DNA of 64,000 nt from Linnemannia hyalina (taxonomy: Eukaryota > Mortierellomycota > Mortierellomycetes > Mortierellales > Mortierellaceae), in contig JAHRHY010000032.1 of the NCBI GenBank assembly GCA_019671135.1, forward strand, positions 1 to 64,000, read 5' to 3'. Of the stretch, positions 16,928 to 26,787 are shown piece after piece. Within the stretch, counting starts at the first letter, position 1; each line of letters starts with the position of its first letter. Under the pieces are notes generated by a model that was given only the letters and a program-made list of their open reading frames with translations, did not search any database and had not been told where the DNA came from. A program made the position numbers and the translations under genes.

Positions 16928-19900
16928 CTAAGTCCTAAGGCCATGGTCGCGCTTGTACTTGTTGAGGATGTCCTTACAGTGTGCCAGTTCACTCTCTGGT
17001 TCCCATGTCCAGTCCTCGCGCGGGTATCCTTGCCATTGTAGAAGGTACTCCATGTTGTTGTTAACCTTCCTATGATCTGCAATGGCCTCGACCTCATACT
17101 CTTCCTCGTCTTCAACGATAACCGGTGGTGGCCGTGCTGGTGTTCTTGGTCCTAGCGTCGCAGGTGATGGTTGGTAGCGTCGGAATCGGTCGACGTGGAA
17201 GACGGGGTGAATCTTCATGGACGGTGGAAGATCAAGGCGGAAGGAGACCGGGGACAGCTGTTCAACAATGGTGTGGGGGCCGGCAAAGCGAGCCAAGAGT
17301 TTCTGCGACGTGCGGGTGCGGTCCGAGGGTAAGGTGATATTCTCAAGGTTAAGGAGAACGTGGTCACCAACCTTGAAATCATGCTCTCGCCGATGGATGT
17401 CGGCGTTGGCTGCTTGACGTTCTTGGGCGGCAGCAAGGGACTCCTTAGCGAGGGTGAGGGCTTCGCTTCGAGATTGCACGAACTCGTTAACCGATGGGTT
17501 GGGGCCGGGAGTAGGGGTCAACAATGACATGGGCATGTTGGGATGGGCTCCGGAGTTCAAGAAGAACGGGGAGACTCCAGTGGAGGCATTGGTGGCGTTG
17601 TTCGTGGCAAATTCGGCGGCGGAAAGTAAGAGGTCCCAGTTAGACTGCCGTTGGTCGACAAAGTTACGGAGCATGGTGATAAGGGTGCGGTTGGCACGCT
17701 CGGTCTGGCCATCGGTCTGAGGGTGGAAGGCAGTCGACATGGCAAGGTGGACGTCCATCAGACGGCTCAATTCTTTCCAAAAGCGGCTCGTGAACTTGGT
17801 ATCGCGGTCGGAGACAATGGTGGTTGGCATGCCGTGCAAGCGGAAAACATGGTCGAAAAAAATGCGTGCAACTTGCGAGGCGGAGTCGGTGGTGTGGCAG
17901 GGGGCAAAGTGCACTTGCTTTGTGAGTTTGTCAACAAAGACCGTAATGGAGTCAAAGCCGCGTGGGGTCTTGGGTAGGGGGCCGACAAAGTCCATTGTCA
18001 CCGTTTGCCAGGGTCGATCGGGAATGGGTAGGGGCTGGAGGAGGCCAGCAGGTGGTTGGTTGCTGGGCTTAGTCCTTTGGCACGACTCACAGGTCTGCAC
18101 ATACAGCCGGGTGTCCTTCGCCATAGATGGCCAGAAGAACCGCGAGTGGAGATGACCGTACGTCTTCTCGAAACCGAAGTGACCAGCTATAGCGGAGTCG
18201 TGTGCATCGTGAAGAAGAGAAAGCCGAAGGTCAGAGTTCGAGGGGATACAAACAAGTAAAAGATCATTACGTTGAATGCAAAGAACACCATCAACAAGAG
18301 AGTAATTAGACGGTGGACTTCCCTGGAGGCAGCTTTCATAGATCGGTTTGAGGCGGTGATCCTCTTTGTAACCATCCATCAGGCGCTGCCGGAGCCTGGG
18401 GTCGAGCTGTACTGAGAGTGTGTTAATCTCTCTATGGTCCGGTCGGCGAGACAGGGCATCTGGGACAATGTTGTCGGCTCCTTTCTTGTACTTGAAGGTG
18501 AAGTTGTATTCCTGCAACAGTTCCATCCAGCGGGCCTGACGGCGGGTGAGTTTGGGTTGAGTGGGGAAGTGTTGGAGGGTGGCATGGTCGGTGTATACGA
18601 TGAAGTGGGATCCGTCCAGATAGTAGCGCCATGTCTTCAATGCATGTACAACAGCCAACAGTTCCTGTTCGTGTGTTGGGTAGTTGCGTTCGGCAGAGTT
18701 CAGCTTGCGGGAGGTGAAGGCGACGGGGCGCGACTCGCCATGCTCATCGGTCTGAAAGAGAACGGCACCGAGAGCAAAGCCGGAGGCATCGGTTTCGACG
18801 GTTGTTAGAAGGTCGGGGTCGAAGATACGTAGAACAGGTGCTTTACTGATGGCCTCCTTCAGAGTCGTAAACGCTACTTCCTGCTCCTGAGACCAAGAGA
18901 AAGGAACGCCTTCACCTAAGAGAGCGGTCAACGGTAGGGCGATCGAGGCAAAGTTAGCGATGTACTGATGATAGAACTGTGCAAGACCAACAAACTGCTG
19001 AACATCTTTCTGCTTCTGGGGACGGGGCCATTCACGGATGGCACGAACGAGACCGCCGCTCGTATGGATACCGTCCTTGGAGATGACGTGGCCGAGGAAC
19101 TCGGTCTCTTTCTGCATAAAGGAGCACTTGCTCAACTTGGCGTAGAGACCGTACTTGCGGAGGAGCGTGAGGACGGATCGGAGATGTTGTAGATGTTCGG
19201 CCTCGGTGCGCGAGTAGATAAGAATGTCGTCGAGGTAAACAACAACCCACTTGTCGAGAACAGGGTCTAATACTCGTAGCATCATATTGGAGAAGGACGC
19301 CGGTGCATTCGTTAACCCGAAAGGGACCACATTAAATTCGAAATGGCCGTAGCGGCAACGGAAGGCTGTCTTGTGTGTGTCCTCTTCTGCTATACGTTGC
19401 TGATGGTAACCGGAGAGGAGGTCAAGTTTGGTAAAGTAGCGTGCCCCGCGGAAACGGTCGATAAGTTCATCAATGCGGGGAAGGGGGTGTCTGTTCTTTT
19501 TTGTAATCCGGTTTAACCCTCTGTAATCAACACACATACGCAAGGAACCATCCTTCTTTTTCACAAACAATACAGGGGCACCATAAGGGGAGGTAGAGGG
19601 TTTGATAAAGCCTTTGCCAAGTAGGTCGTCGAGTTGCTTCCTTAGTTCATCCAATTCAGCAATCGAGAGACGTATAACAGGGCGAAAGGGGGGATCAGCG
19701 CTCGGATCAGTTTCGATCTTCATTGCATCGCCTCTGTCAGGGGGAAGGCCAGAGGGGAGGGAGGAAGGGAAAACGTCGGGGAACTCGTTGTGGACGATGT
19801 TGTGAATGTCGGGTGAGAGTGGAGGGGAGGTCGGTTTGTTGTCATTACTGTTGTTGTCGTTGGTCTTTTTAGCGATGTTGACGAGGGCGAGGTAGACAGC

Positions 19901-20866
19901 GTTTCCAGGTTGGGTAGCAAGGGAGTGAAAGTGAAGGTGAGAGAGGAGTTTCCCTTGTGTGCGAGCGGAGATGGAGTTGGCGTTGGCACCACGACAGCGC
20001 CAGAGAACAGTGTGTCCATTGTGGGTGAAGTGAAGGTCGTTGTTTCGCCAGTTGATGAAAGGGTTGATGGTCGTTAGCCAGGGTTTTCCAAGGATGAGGT
20101 CGTAGTTGGAGAGGGGGTAAATGAGTGCTTCCAGTTTGTCGGAGTAGTGGTCGCGGTCGATGGTAAAGGTGGAGGTGGATGATGAAATGGAAGAGGAACC
20201 GTTTGGAAGGATGATGGGGATGGAGGGGCCAGGAGTGCGAGTGAGGGAGTGTTGTTTGCAAAAAGAAGAACTGATGACGTTCCCTTCCGCACCGCAATCG
20301 ATTAAAATACGCGCAGGGGCACCAGCCACATTACCAATAAACGACAAGAGTGTACGGGAGGCTTTCTCAGCCGTGAAAGCGTGCAGACGGACGGATTTGT
20401 GTCGCAAGCGTTTGGTCCTGCGCTTGGACATGGGTTGGTCTAAAGCAGCAGGAGAGGAGAGTGGGTCCAGGTCCACTTCTTCTGATGGGCTAAGACCAAC
20501 AGGCGAGGTATCAGATACGTCGTCGGTGAGTTGTAACTCATCGTCAAAGGGTACCGTGGTGGAGTGAGTGTTGGGGGCAGTGGTGGTCGAGTCGATGGCA
20601 ATTGAGGAGGGAGTACGAGGCGAGGCAGGGATGGATGAGGGAAAAAGGGAGAGTGGAGGAGGAGAGAAGGAGAGTTTGTGTAGGCTACGAGGTGCGGATG
20701 TGGTAGTGCGAATAATGGATACAGAGGGGGGAGTGTTTTTGATAGCAGAATTTTTATTCTTGGAACTGTAACTTAACTCTGGTAAGGAAACACTCCCTTT
20801 GTCCAGAGGAGAAAGGGAGGGAACGTCGACGATCAAGTCCTGGACTAAGCCTGATCGTCGGAGGCT
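16928..20866 (-). CDS. Chromovirus A Pol: protease, RT, RNase H, integrase, chromodomain
   Basis: Read in the -1 frame relative to Gag, with no good ATG at its start; expressed by frameshifting at 20866-20872. Order: a proline/serine-rich leader; aspartic protease with LIDCGAEGN (Asp-Cys-Gly instead of the usual Asp-Ser/Thr-Gly); reverse transcriptase with DYRGLN and VVYLDDILIYS; RNase H with ETDASG; integrase with the H-H-C-C module (GHFGFEK to CESCQR) and the D-D-E core (TMDFVG, VSDRDTKF, QTDGQTER); C-terminal chromodomain with WTWEPE near 1280. The chromodomain may direct integration to marked chromatin. No stop or frameshift seen; probably functional. Confidence 0.94.
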   Translation of the reverse strand, partial: SLRRSGLVQDLIVDVPSLSPLDKGSVSLPELSYSSKNKNSAIKNTPPSVSIIRTTTSAPRSLHKLSFSPPPLSLFPSSIPASPRTPSSIAIDSTTTAPNTHSTTVPFDDELQLTDDVSDTSPVGLSPSEEVDLDPLSSPAALDQPMSKRRTKRLRHKSVRLHAFTAEKASRTLLSFIGNVAGAPARILIDCGAEGNVISSSFCKQHSLTRTPGPSIPIILPNGSSSISSSTSTFTIDRDHYSDKLEALIYPLSNYDLILGKPWLTTINPFINWRNNDLHFTHNGHTVLWRCRGANANSISARTQGKLLSHLHFHSLATQPGNAVYLALVNIAKKTNDNNSNDNKPTSPPLSPDIHNIVHNEFPDVFPSSLPSGLPPDRGDAMKIETDPSADPPFRPVIRLSIAELDELRKQLDDLLGKGFIKPSTSPYGAPVLFVKKKDGSLRMCVDYRGLNRITKKNRHPLPRIDELIDRFRGARYFTKLDLLSGYHQQRIAEEDTHKTAFRCRYGHFEFNVVPFGLTNAPASFSNMMLRVLDPVLDKWVVVYLDDILIYSRTEAEHLQHLRSVLTLLRKYGLYAKLSKCSFMQKETEFLGHVISKDGIHTSGGLVRAIREWPRPQKQKDVQQFVGLAQFYHQYIANFASIALPLTALLGEGVPFSWSQEQEVAFTTLKEAISKAPVLRIFDPDLLTTVETDASGFALGAVLFQTDEHGESRPVAFTSRKLNSAERNYPTHEQELLAVVHALKTWRYYLDGSHFIVYTDHATLQHFPTQPKLTRRQARWMELLQEYNFTFKYKKGADNIVPDALSRRPDHREINTLSVQLDPRLRQRLMDGYKEDHRLKPIYESCLQGSPPSNYSLVDGVLCIQRNDLLLVCIPSNSDLRLSLLHDAHDSAIAGHFGFEKTYGHLHSRFFWPSMAKDTRLYVQTCESCQRTKPSNQPPAGLLQPLPIPDRPWQTVTMDFVGPLPKTPRGFDSITVFVDKLTKQVHFAPCHTTDSASQVARIFFDHVFRLHGMPTTIVSDRDTKFTSRFWKELSRLMDVHLAMSTAFHPQTDGQTERANRTLITMLRNFVDQRQSNWDLLLSAAEFATNNATNASTGVSPFFLNSGAHPNMPMSLLTPTPGPNPSVNEFVQSRSEALTLAKESLAAAQERQAANADIHRREHDFKVGDHVLLNLENITLPSDRTRTSQKLLARFAGPHTIVEQLSPVSFRLDLPPSMKIHPVFHVDRFRRYQPSPATLGPRTPARPPPVIVEDEEEYEVEAIADHRKVNNNMEYLLQWQGYPREDWTWEPESELAHCKDILNKYKRDHGLRT

Positions 20867-20872
20867 TTTCCC
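20827..20872 (-). promoter_or_regulatory. -1 ribosomal frameshift signal between gag and pol, chromovirus A
   Basis: On the minus strand the Gag frame reads TCG GGA AAA, giving the slippery heptamer GGGAAAA (20866-20872) in the right phase. A 5-nt spacer follows, then a 9-bp hairpin (20852-20860 with 20827-20835, CGACGATCA with TGATCGTCG). The Gag stop (TAG, 20845-20847) lies in the loop. Chromovirus C has the same layout with different stem bases. Confidence 0.8.
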
Positions 20873-21843
20873 GACTCGGGGGAATCACCCACGGCTACTT
20901 GATAAACCCATCGTCCTTGGCGGTTGTTGTTGTTGCCACGGTTGGTATTGTTGTTGTCGCCGTAGATGGGGCACTCCTTTGCATAATGTCCAGGTTGGCG
21001 ACAGCGACGGCAAGCATTGTTGTTTTTACACCATTCGCGTTCCTGAGGGGTCAGGGAAGGGGGATTACCGTTGTTGTTGTTTCGGGGGCCGTTGTTGTTA
21101 TTGTTGTTGCGGTTGTAGTTATTGTTATGACCCATGTTTCTCTCTAGGCGATTAAATCGTTGGGTGATATTGTTGAGGGCGATCTGGATGTTGTCGATTT
21201 CCATGGGGGTGGCTTGAGAGAGAGCGGAGGAAGAGGTGAAGGAAGAAATGATGGGGGCGGAGGCGATGGCGAGCGAGTTGGTCTTGGGGCCGGTGTCGGG
21301 TTTGAAGGAGTAAATGCGGTCCATCTCTTGGGCGTATTGAAAGATCTGAATGAGGGTGATATTGGGGTTTTGAATAATGTGTCCTTCGATCATCTGTTGA
21401 AGAACCAAGGGGCAGTTGTCGATAAAGGATGTTTGGGCGAACTCGTTGACCGTGGTCTTGGCAGCGTCGGTGGAGGCATAACCAAGAAGGGCGCCCAAAA
21501 GTTCCTTGAATGTAGATAAGTAGGTCGAAAAGTTGGTGGTCATGCGAAGATTGGTGAGGTGTCGTCGACAGGAGCCCGCAAAGTTGTTGGGAATGTACTC
21601 TAGCTTAAAAGCAGGAGTAAACTCGGTCTCGAAGTTGCAAGTATCAGGGAGCCCACATCCATCAAACCATCGGGCAGGGCCAGGCGTGCCCAAGTACGAG
21701 AGAGCGTGGGGTGTTCGTTCAGTCTCACTTATCTTAGCAAGGTTGAAGTAGCGGTTAACCGCAACGAGCCAGGCCAAGGCAGAGAAACCGTCGCGGGCGC
21801 CTGTAAAGACAGGAGGGGGGTTAAGGCGGGCAGGGGTAACCAT
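20845..21843 (-). CDS. Chromovirus A Gag
   Basis: 332 residues from the first ATG (21843); the frame is open further upstream only from a TTG at 22014. It has a capsid-like helical region (PVFTGARDGFSALAWL onwards), an Asn-rich linker, and one CCHC zinc knuckle (CRRCRQPGHYAKEC) near the C-terminus for RNA binding. The equivalent ATG in chromovirus C is the same distance (171 nt) from the same upstream point, supporting this start. Confidence 0.88.
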   Translation of the reverse strand: MVTPARLNPPPVFTGARDGFSALAWLVAVNRYFNLAKISETERTPHALSYLGTPGPARWFDGCGLPDTCNFETEFTPAFKLEYIPNNFAGSCRRHLTNLRMTTNFSTYLSTFKELLGALLGYASTDAAKTTVNEFAQTSFIDNCPLVLQQMIEGHIIQNPNITLIQIFQYAQEMDRIYSFKPDTGPKTNSLAIASAPIISSFTSSSALSQATPMEIDNIQIALNNITQRFNRLERNMGHNNNYNRNNNNNNGPRNNNNGNPPSLTPQEREWCKNNNACRRCRQPGHYAKECPIYGDNNNTNRGNNNNRQGRWVYQVAVGDSPESGKASDDQA

Positions 21844-22029
21844 GACTGGTAGTGCAGAGAGAAGTGCGGAGAGGTCAAAAATGTCCAGAGTGTAAGAGGG
21901 TACGAAGGAAAATAGGGGCAGGGAATGAAATTCAGGGCTGGTGTGCAGAGAGAGCTGGGACGAGGGAAAATTAAAGTAAAACGCGGGCAGTGAAAACGAG
22001 GAGGGAAAAATCAAGAGGTCAGTGGAACG

Positions 22030-22047
22030 AGGGAACCTTTGCTACCA
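22030..22047 (-). other. Primer-binding site of chromovirus A
   Basis: Directly after the 5' LTR the minus strand reads TGGTAGCAAAGGTTCC, complementary to a tRNA 3' end with CCA; an initiator-methionine tRNA is the likely primer. Chromovirus C has the same site. Confidence 0.7.
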
Positions 22048-22254
22048 TGCAACAGGCGAAGACTGGGACAGAGAAGTATAGAACGGGGACGAGAGTTGAA
22101 GCAGTGATGATTGATGTTATTGCTATGGTACAACTAAATATATATACAAAGTCGCCAACTAGGTTTCTAGGTGTAGTGTCATAGTGAGTCAGAGATGATA
22201 GAGAGTGACAAGGAATGACTAACTAGAGAGCAATGATAAACCTAATATGTTGCA
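22048..22254 (-). repeat. Chromovirus A 5' LTR
   Basis: 207 bp, apparently identical to the 3' LTR, which indicates recent insertion. It carries a CTAAATATATATACAAAG AT-rich stretch on the plus strand and TGCAAC/GTTGCA terminal inverted repeats. Confidence 0.93.
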
Positions 22255-22842
22255 GTATGTTGCTCTTGTATCATGACCATCAAGATGCAATGTAACATGC
22301 TTAAATAATGGAGGATTCTTTTCCTTTGCAGACAATAGGCGTATTTTAATTGTGGAGAACATTGTTGCAATACAGTTGGTGATGTACTTGTTGTGCAAAG
22401 TATATTCTTTCTTATAAAACACAGAGTGCATTGCATGAAAACTACTTTTTGGCATGTGTGGTTCCATTGCTTCCATAGACAGTCCTTTGACAAGATGATA
22501 GAGCATTAAAAGACCTTTCTCCACTTCTTTGTATGGACCAGGATACTTAACCTTTGGCCAGATGTCAACAAGAAAGAAGTACACTGGAATAGGACCAAGG
22601 CGTCGATTTAGGGTTTCTTTTATTTCTGGCATATACCCAATTTCCTTGCTTACAGTACGATGATTATTACGTGGTGTAATTGTTGGCCATCCAGCGTTGA
22701 GGAAAGTCCAATGGTCATCAAGCAGTTGTTGGAAGTGTTTTGTTAGATCCATAATAATATTTATGTATTGGATTGTCATGACGTTAACCAACAATAACAA
22801 TTTTTTAAAAAGGCTTATACTTAACTGCATACACAACAGCAT
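22255..22842 (-). pseudogene. E2 transposase, N-terminal half
   Basis: Start ATG at 22842 as in E1; covers the N-terminal region and the first catalytic Asp (HLDGHD). Cut by chromovirus A after ATY. Confidence 0.85.
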
Positions 22843-22913
22843 GTAGGATGGTATCTATCATATAGCAAGCATATAGTTGAGAATACAAATATATTTTTAT
22901 ATTTTATTCGGTA

Positions 22914-23408
22914 GCGGCCCCTTCATGTGCAGAGGATATAAAAAGGCATATAAAAAATATCCAAAGCCCAAGGAACGGAGTGTTTACTTCCATAACTGAC
23001 ATATCTCTTCATAGTGGGCAACAGAACACAGAATAAAATAGCAATAGATAGCAAATGTTTTTTTAAAATGTAATCTCTCCCCTGTATTTCGCCCCAAAGA
23101 TACAGTTGAGAGTACAAGTGCTTTAGATGATGACATACAAGAACTACTCTGGCGAATCTTGCAGTGAGGGTTACAGGTTAATAGTAGATGGACATATTCA
23201 AGAGTGTGGTGTGCGAAAAATAAGAAGACTTTGTTGTTTGGAGAATAGGTTGGTGTTTAGTAGGATAGTTAAACAAAAAATGTTACAATGGTTGTCTTAT
23301 ATGCTTGGTATCATATATACATTCTCATCCCATAGTCGCTATGGATATTGTCGAGATCTACAGAGATGTAACAAACACCATATGATAACTTGGACCTGAA
23401 AGGCCTCC
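22914..23408. repeat. E2 right terminal direct repeat (495 bp)
   Basis: E2-type variants as in 6095-6589, with one divergent patch near 23046 (GATAGCAAATG against GACAGCACAAG). It is followed by TTA and then an inverted E5 repeat, not by Penelope-like DNA. Confidence 0.84.
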
Positions 23409-24414
23409 TTAGCTATCCTACTAACCACCATGATATTCTTCAAACAACAAAGTCTTCTTATTTTTTGCACACCAATCTCTTGAATGTCTCCATCTACTAT
23501 TAAACTGTACCCATCACTGCGAGATTAAGGGGAGTAGTTCTTGTATGTGATCATCTAAAGCACCTATACTCTCAACTGTATCTTTGTCATGAAATACAAG
23601 GGAGAGATTACATTTTAAAAAATCTTGTGCTGTCTATTGCTATTTTATTCCGTGTTCTGTTGCCCACTAAAAAGAGATATGTCAGCTATGGAAGTCAACA
23701 CTCCGTTCCTTGGGCTTTGGATATTTTTATATGCCTTTTTATATTCTCTGCACATGAAGGGGCCGCTACCGAAAAAAATATAAAAATATATTTGTATTCT
23801 CAACTATGTGCTTGCTGTAAGATAGATACCATCCTACATGCTCTTGTATATGCAGTTAAGTATGAGCCTTTTTAAAAAATTGTTATTGTTGGTTAACGTC
23901 ATGACAATCCAATACATAAATATTATTATGGCTCTAACAAAACACTTCAAACAACTGCTTGATGACCATTGGACTTTCCTCAACGCTGGATGGCCAACAA
24001 TTACACCACGTAATAATCATCGTACTGTAAGCAAGGAAATCGGGTTTATGCCACAAATAAAAGAAACCCTAAATCGACGCCTTGGACCTATTCCAGTGTA
24101 CTTCTTTCTTATTGATATCTGGCCAAAGGTTAAGTATCCTGGTCCATACAAAGAAGTGGAGAAAGGTCTTTTAATGCTCTATCATCTTGTCAAAGGACTG
24201 TCTATGGAAGCAATGGAACCACACATGCCAAAAAGTAGTTTTCATGCAATGCACTCTGTGTTTTATAAGAAAGAATATACTTTACACAATAAGTACATCA
24301 CCAACTGTATTGCAACAATGTTCTCCACAATTACAATATGCCTATTGTCTGCAAAGAAAAAGAATCCTCCATTATTTAAGCATGTCACATTGCATCTTGA
24401 TGGTCATGATACAA
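23409..24414 (+). mobile_element. Element E5: inverted fragment
   Basis: An E element in opposite orientation. A partial inverted terminal repeat (23412-23766) is cut by E2; the start of the transposase gene follows on the plus strand; E6 cuts it at 24414. More diverged than E1-E4. Confidence 0.78.
23838..24414 (+). pseudogene. E5 transposase N-terminal fragment
   Basis: About 192 codons matching E1 up to LDGHDT with several substitutions, then it runs into the E6 terminal repeat. The second Asp and the Glu are missing. Confidence 0.82.
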
Positions 24415-24907
24415 GCAGCCCCTTCATGTGCAGAGGATATAAAAAGGCATATAAGAATATCCAAAGCCCAAGGAACGGAGTGTTGACTTCCATAGCTGAC
24501 ATATCTCTTTTTAATGGGCAACAGAACACGGAATAAAATAGCAATAGACAGCACAAGATTTTTTAAAATGTAATCTCTCCCTTGTATTTCATGACAAAGA
24601 TACAGTTGAGAGTATAGGTGCTTTAGATGATCACATACAAGAACTACTCCCCTTAATCTCGCAGTGATGGGTACAGTTTAATAGTAGATGGAGACATTCA
24701 AGAGATTGGTGTGCAAAAAATAAGAAGACTTTGTTGTTTGAAGAATATCATGGTGTTTAGTAGGATAGTAAACAAAAAATGTCACAATGGTTGTCTTACA
24801 TGCTTGGTATCATATATACATTCTCATCTCATAGTCGCTATGGATATCGTCGAGATCTACAGAGATGTAGCAAACACCATATGATAATTTGGACGTGAAA
24901 GGCCTCC
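24415..24907. repeat. E6 left terminal direct repeat (493 bp)
   Basis: The most diverged plus-oriented unit; shares variants with the inverted E5 repeat (for example AGGTGCTTTAGATG, ACTCCCCTTAATCTC), indicating an older subfamily. Confidence 0.8.
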
Positions 24908-25138
24908 TAGGTGAATGTTTTAAAAAAATATGGGTGATGCCATAGTGGTGATGGTGCATGCATTGTGGAACGTCTCAGATGAAGTTATCGTGGTTTTCAT
25001 GATGTTTAATATAACATACTTTGTTGGAAGTTACGATTGTTATGATATTTGTTGATATACAGATCGTTAATAAACATGCCAATGGTGAAAAAATAAATGT
25101 CATAAAGAGTGCATGCATTGTAGAACATCTTAGATATA

Positions 25139-26752
25139 CAGTGCTTAGAAAAACTGATTCAATGAATCACAGTTTTTGACATTCATCGACTTTTCTTGTG
25201 TCCATCTCAACCAACAACCTCCAACCGCGTCGGGAATCTACCTTTCCCTCTCCTAATCGTAGTGCGTATGCGAAATCAGAAAATAAATAGCGTAGGCCGT
25301 TGCTTAGATCTTTCTAGATCGTGACGTCAATTGAATCAATTTTTCTAATTCGTCATCATAGATCCATTCACTCTTTATTATCGCTCTTTTGTTTTGTGAT
25401 CACTCTGATTCACCCTTCACACACCTTCAGCTCCTCCTTCTTTACCCTTTCGAACGATTCCCAGCTCAACAAACAATCAACATGAAACCTCTTACACGAT
25501 CCATTAAAGAGACTGCCGTGGAACAGCTTCCACAAGGAAAATCGACCAGGGCAGTTGCATGCAACCTTCGGATCTCTGTCTCATCAGCGATCAGGATCAG
25601 GAACGAGGAAAAGGAAAACATCCCTGAGCCTCATCCTGGCAGACCTAGGAAGATCTCAACAAAGACAAGGACGAATCTCACGCGCCATTTCATTCAAGGC
25701 GACTTAACATCGCTAAAGGATGGACAACGATTTGTTGAATCAACCGAAGGAGAGCATGTCCACCTCACCGCTGTACAGAAGAATCTACATCAGGAAGGAA
25801 TCAGGGCCTACTCAGCACCAGACAAGCCAAATCTCACACGGGAACAGATCACAAAAAGGCTCAGATTCGCAGAAGCACACCATCACTGGCGGGTCGAGGA
25901 CTGGAAGAACGTAATGTTCTCTGATGAGTGCATCTTCAGCCGCATTGGCTCCTTCGGCAAGAAGTACTACTACCACAGACGCCAACAACAACAATACCTG
26001 CCTCACCAAGTTCGGCCGAAACAACAAGGCGGTGGAGGGAAAATAATGGTCTGGGGTTGCATTGGATATTCTGGCGTCGGAGACCTTTGCTGGATCGAGG
26101 GCAATATGGATTCGGATGCCTATCTCGACGTTCTCCAAAGGCGTGTTCGTCAGTCCCGCGATTGGCTAGGCATGAACAACAAGAAATTCATATTCCAACA
26201 GGACAATGCCCGCGTACACACTGCACTCAAGTCCATACACTTTTTTGCGAGGCACAGGATCAAGGTTCTTGAGTGGCCACCTAATTCGCCCGACCTCAAC
26301 CTCATCGAGAACGTTTGGTCATACATCAAAAAGGAGTTGGATCGGCAGTCAGAGGCGGCTGAGGACCAGGACAGGCTGTGGGAACGTGTGGAGGCGATCT
26401 GGAGGGAAATTCCGCCGGAGTACTTTCACAAACTGTACGAGAGCATGCCCGACCGCCTGGAGATGGTGATTCAGAACAAAGGACGCAACACCAAGTACTG
26501 ATGACCGCGGCAGATGAAGGGCATGCAACAGATTCGGCCAATTAGAAAAACTGATTCAATGAACTTATTTATTTTAAAGCGATGTCGATGACGATTCTAC
26601 AAAGTCATTTTGGTTGAGATATCACGTGAACAATGAGAAAGAGAGAGAGTAACAACAGAGTAAGACTTGAGAGTAGAGGGTTAGGATGAGAATGAGAAAA
26701 GTTGATGAATGTCAAAAACTGTGATTCATTGAATCAGTTATTCTAAGCACTG
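25139..26752 (+). mobile_element. Tc1-type transposon, apparently complete
   Basis: 1614 bp between duplicated TA dinucleotides (25137-25138 and 26753-26754). Terminal inverted repeats of 58 bp (25139-25196 and 26695-26752) begin CAGTGCTTAGAA and differ at two sites. Extra inner copies of the core (AATTAGAAAAACTGATTCAA) lie at 25331-25350 (minus) and 26540-26560 (plus). Confidence 0.92.
25482..26501 (+). CDS. Tc1-type DD34E transposase
   Basis: 339 residues. The N-terminal third is a paired-like helix-turn-helix region with a GRPRK hook-type motif near residue 53. The catalytic core has Asp in FSDECIF, Asp in QQDNARVH and Glu in LIENVW, with 34 residues between the last two, the Tc1 hallmark. 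KIMVWGC and PPNSPDLN are also typical. The ATG at 25482 follows a 5' region without in-frame ATG. No stop or frameshift; cut-and-paste transposition into TA is expected. Its GC content is higher than that of the E DNA around it. Confidence 0.93.
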   Translation: MKPLTRSIKETAVEQLPQGKSTRAVACNLRISVSSAIRIRNEEKENIPEPHPGRPRKISTKTRTNLTRHFIQGDLTSLKDGQRFVESTEGEHVHLTAVQKNLHQEGIRAYSAPDKPNLTREQITKRLRFAEAHHHWRVEDWKNVMFSDECIFSRIGSFGKKYYYHRRQQQQYLPHQVRPKQQGGGGKIMVWGCIGYSGVGDLCWIEGNMDSDAYLDVLQRRVRQSRDWLGMNNKKFIFQQDNARVHTALKSIHFFARHRIKVLEWPPNSPDLNLIENVWSYIKKELDRQSEAAEDQDRLWERVEAIWREIPPEYFHKLYESMPDRLEMVIQNKGRNTKY

Positions 26753-26787
26753 TAGTTATTGTAATTTTTGTGATATTAAATATAAGC

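Larger units (their letters stand above)
16696..22254 (-). mobile_element. Chromovirus A: complete Ty3-type LTR retrotransposon
   Basis: 5559 bp with 207-bp LTRs (16696-16902 and 22048-22254) that look identical, and 5-bp target duplication GTATG (16691-16695 and 22255-22259). LTRs begin TGCAAC and end GTTGCA. Gag and Pol are intact. It is inserted in the E2 transposase gene. Copy B at 31365-36923 is almost the same sequence. Confidence 0.95.
6095..23408 (-). mobile_element. Element E2: older autonomous DDE element, interrupted three times
   Basis: Bounded by terminal repeats 6095-6589 and 22914-23408, which share variants absent from E1, E3 and E4. Inside, on the minus strand, are a transposase (split by chromovirus A) and a variant P1 gene (split by a foldback MITE). 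E1 sits in its left non-coding part. Without these inserts it is about 5.8 kb. Flanking triplets differ (TAA left, TTA right) and the flanks are unrelated, so an end was probably exchanged by recombination. Confidence 0.8.
24415..26787 (-). mobile_element. Element E6: left end of an E2-type element
   Basis: A left terminal repeat (24415-24907, first bases GCAGCC instead of GCGGCC) and the E2-type internal segment (24908 on), carrying an intact Tc1 element, then truncated near 26787 just before the P1 gene would begin. It sits in the E5 transposase. Confidence 0.72.

Noticed and set aside
16928..20836. Pol of chromoviruses A and B starting independently at 20836 (and 35505)
   Set aside because: That codon is TTG and the frame is open further upstream to the slippery site; expression as a Gag-Pol fusion is more likely.
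25139..26752. Classical IR/DR structure in the Tc1 element
   Set aside because: The inner repeats are inverted, not direct, relative to the outer ones at each end.
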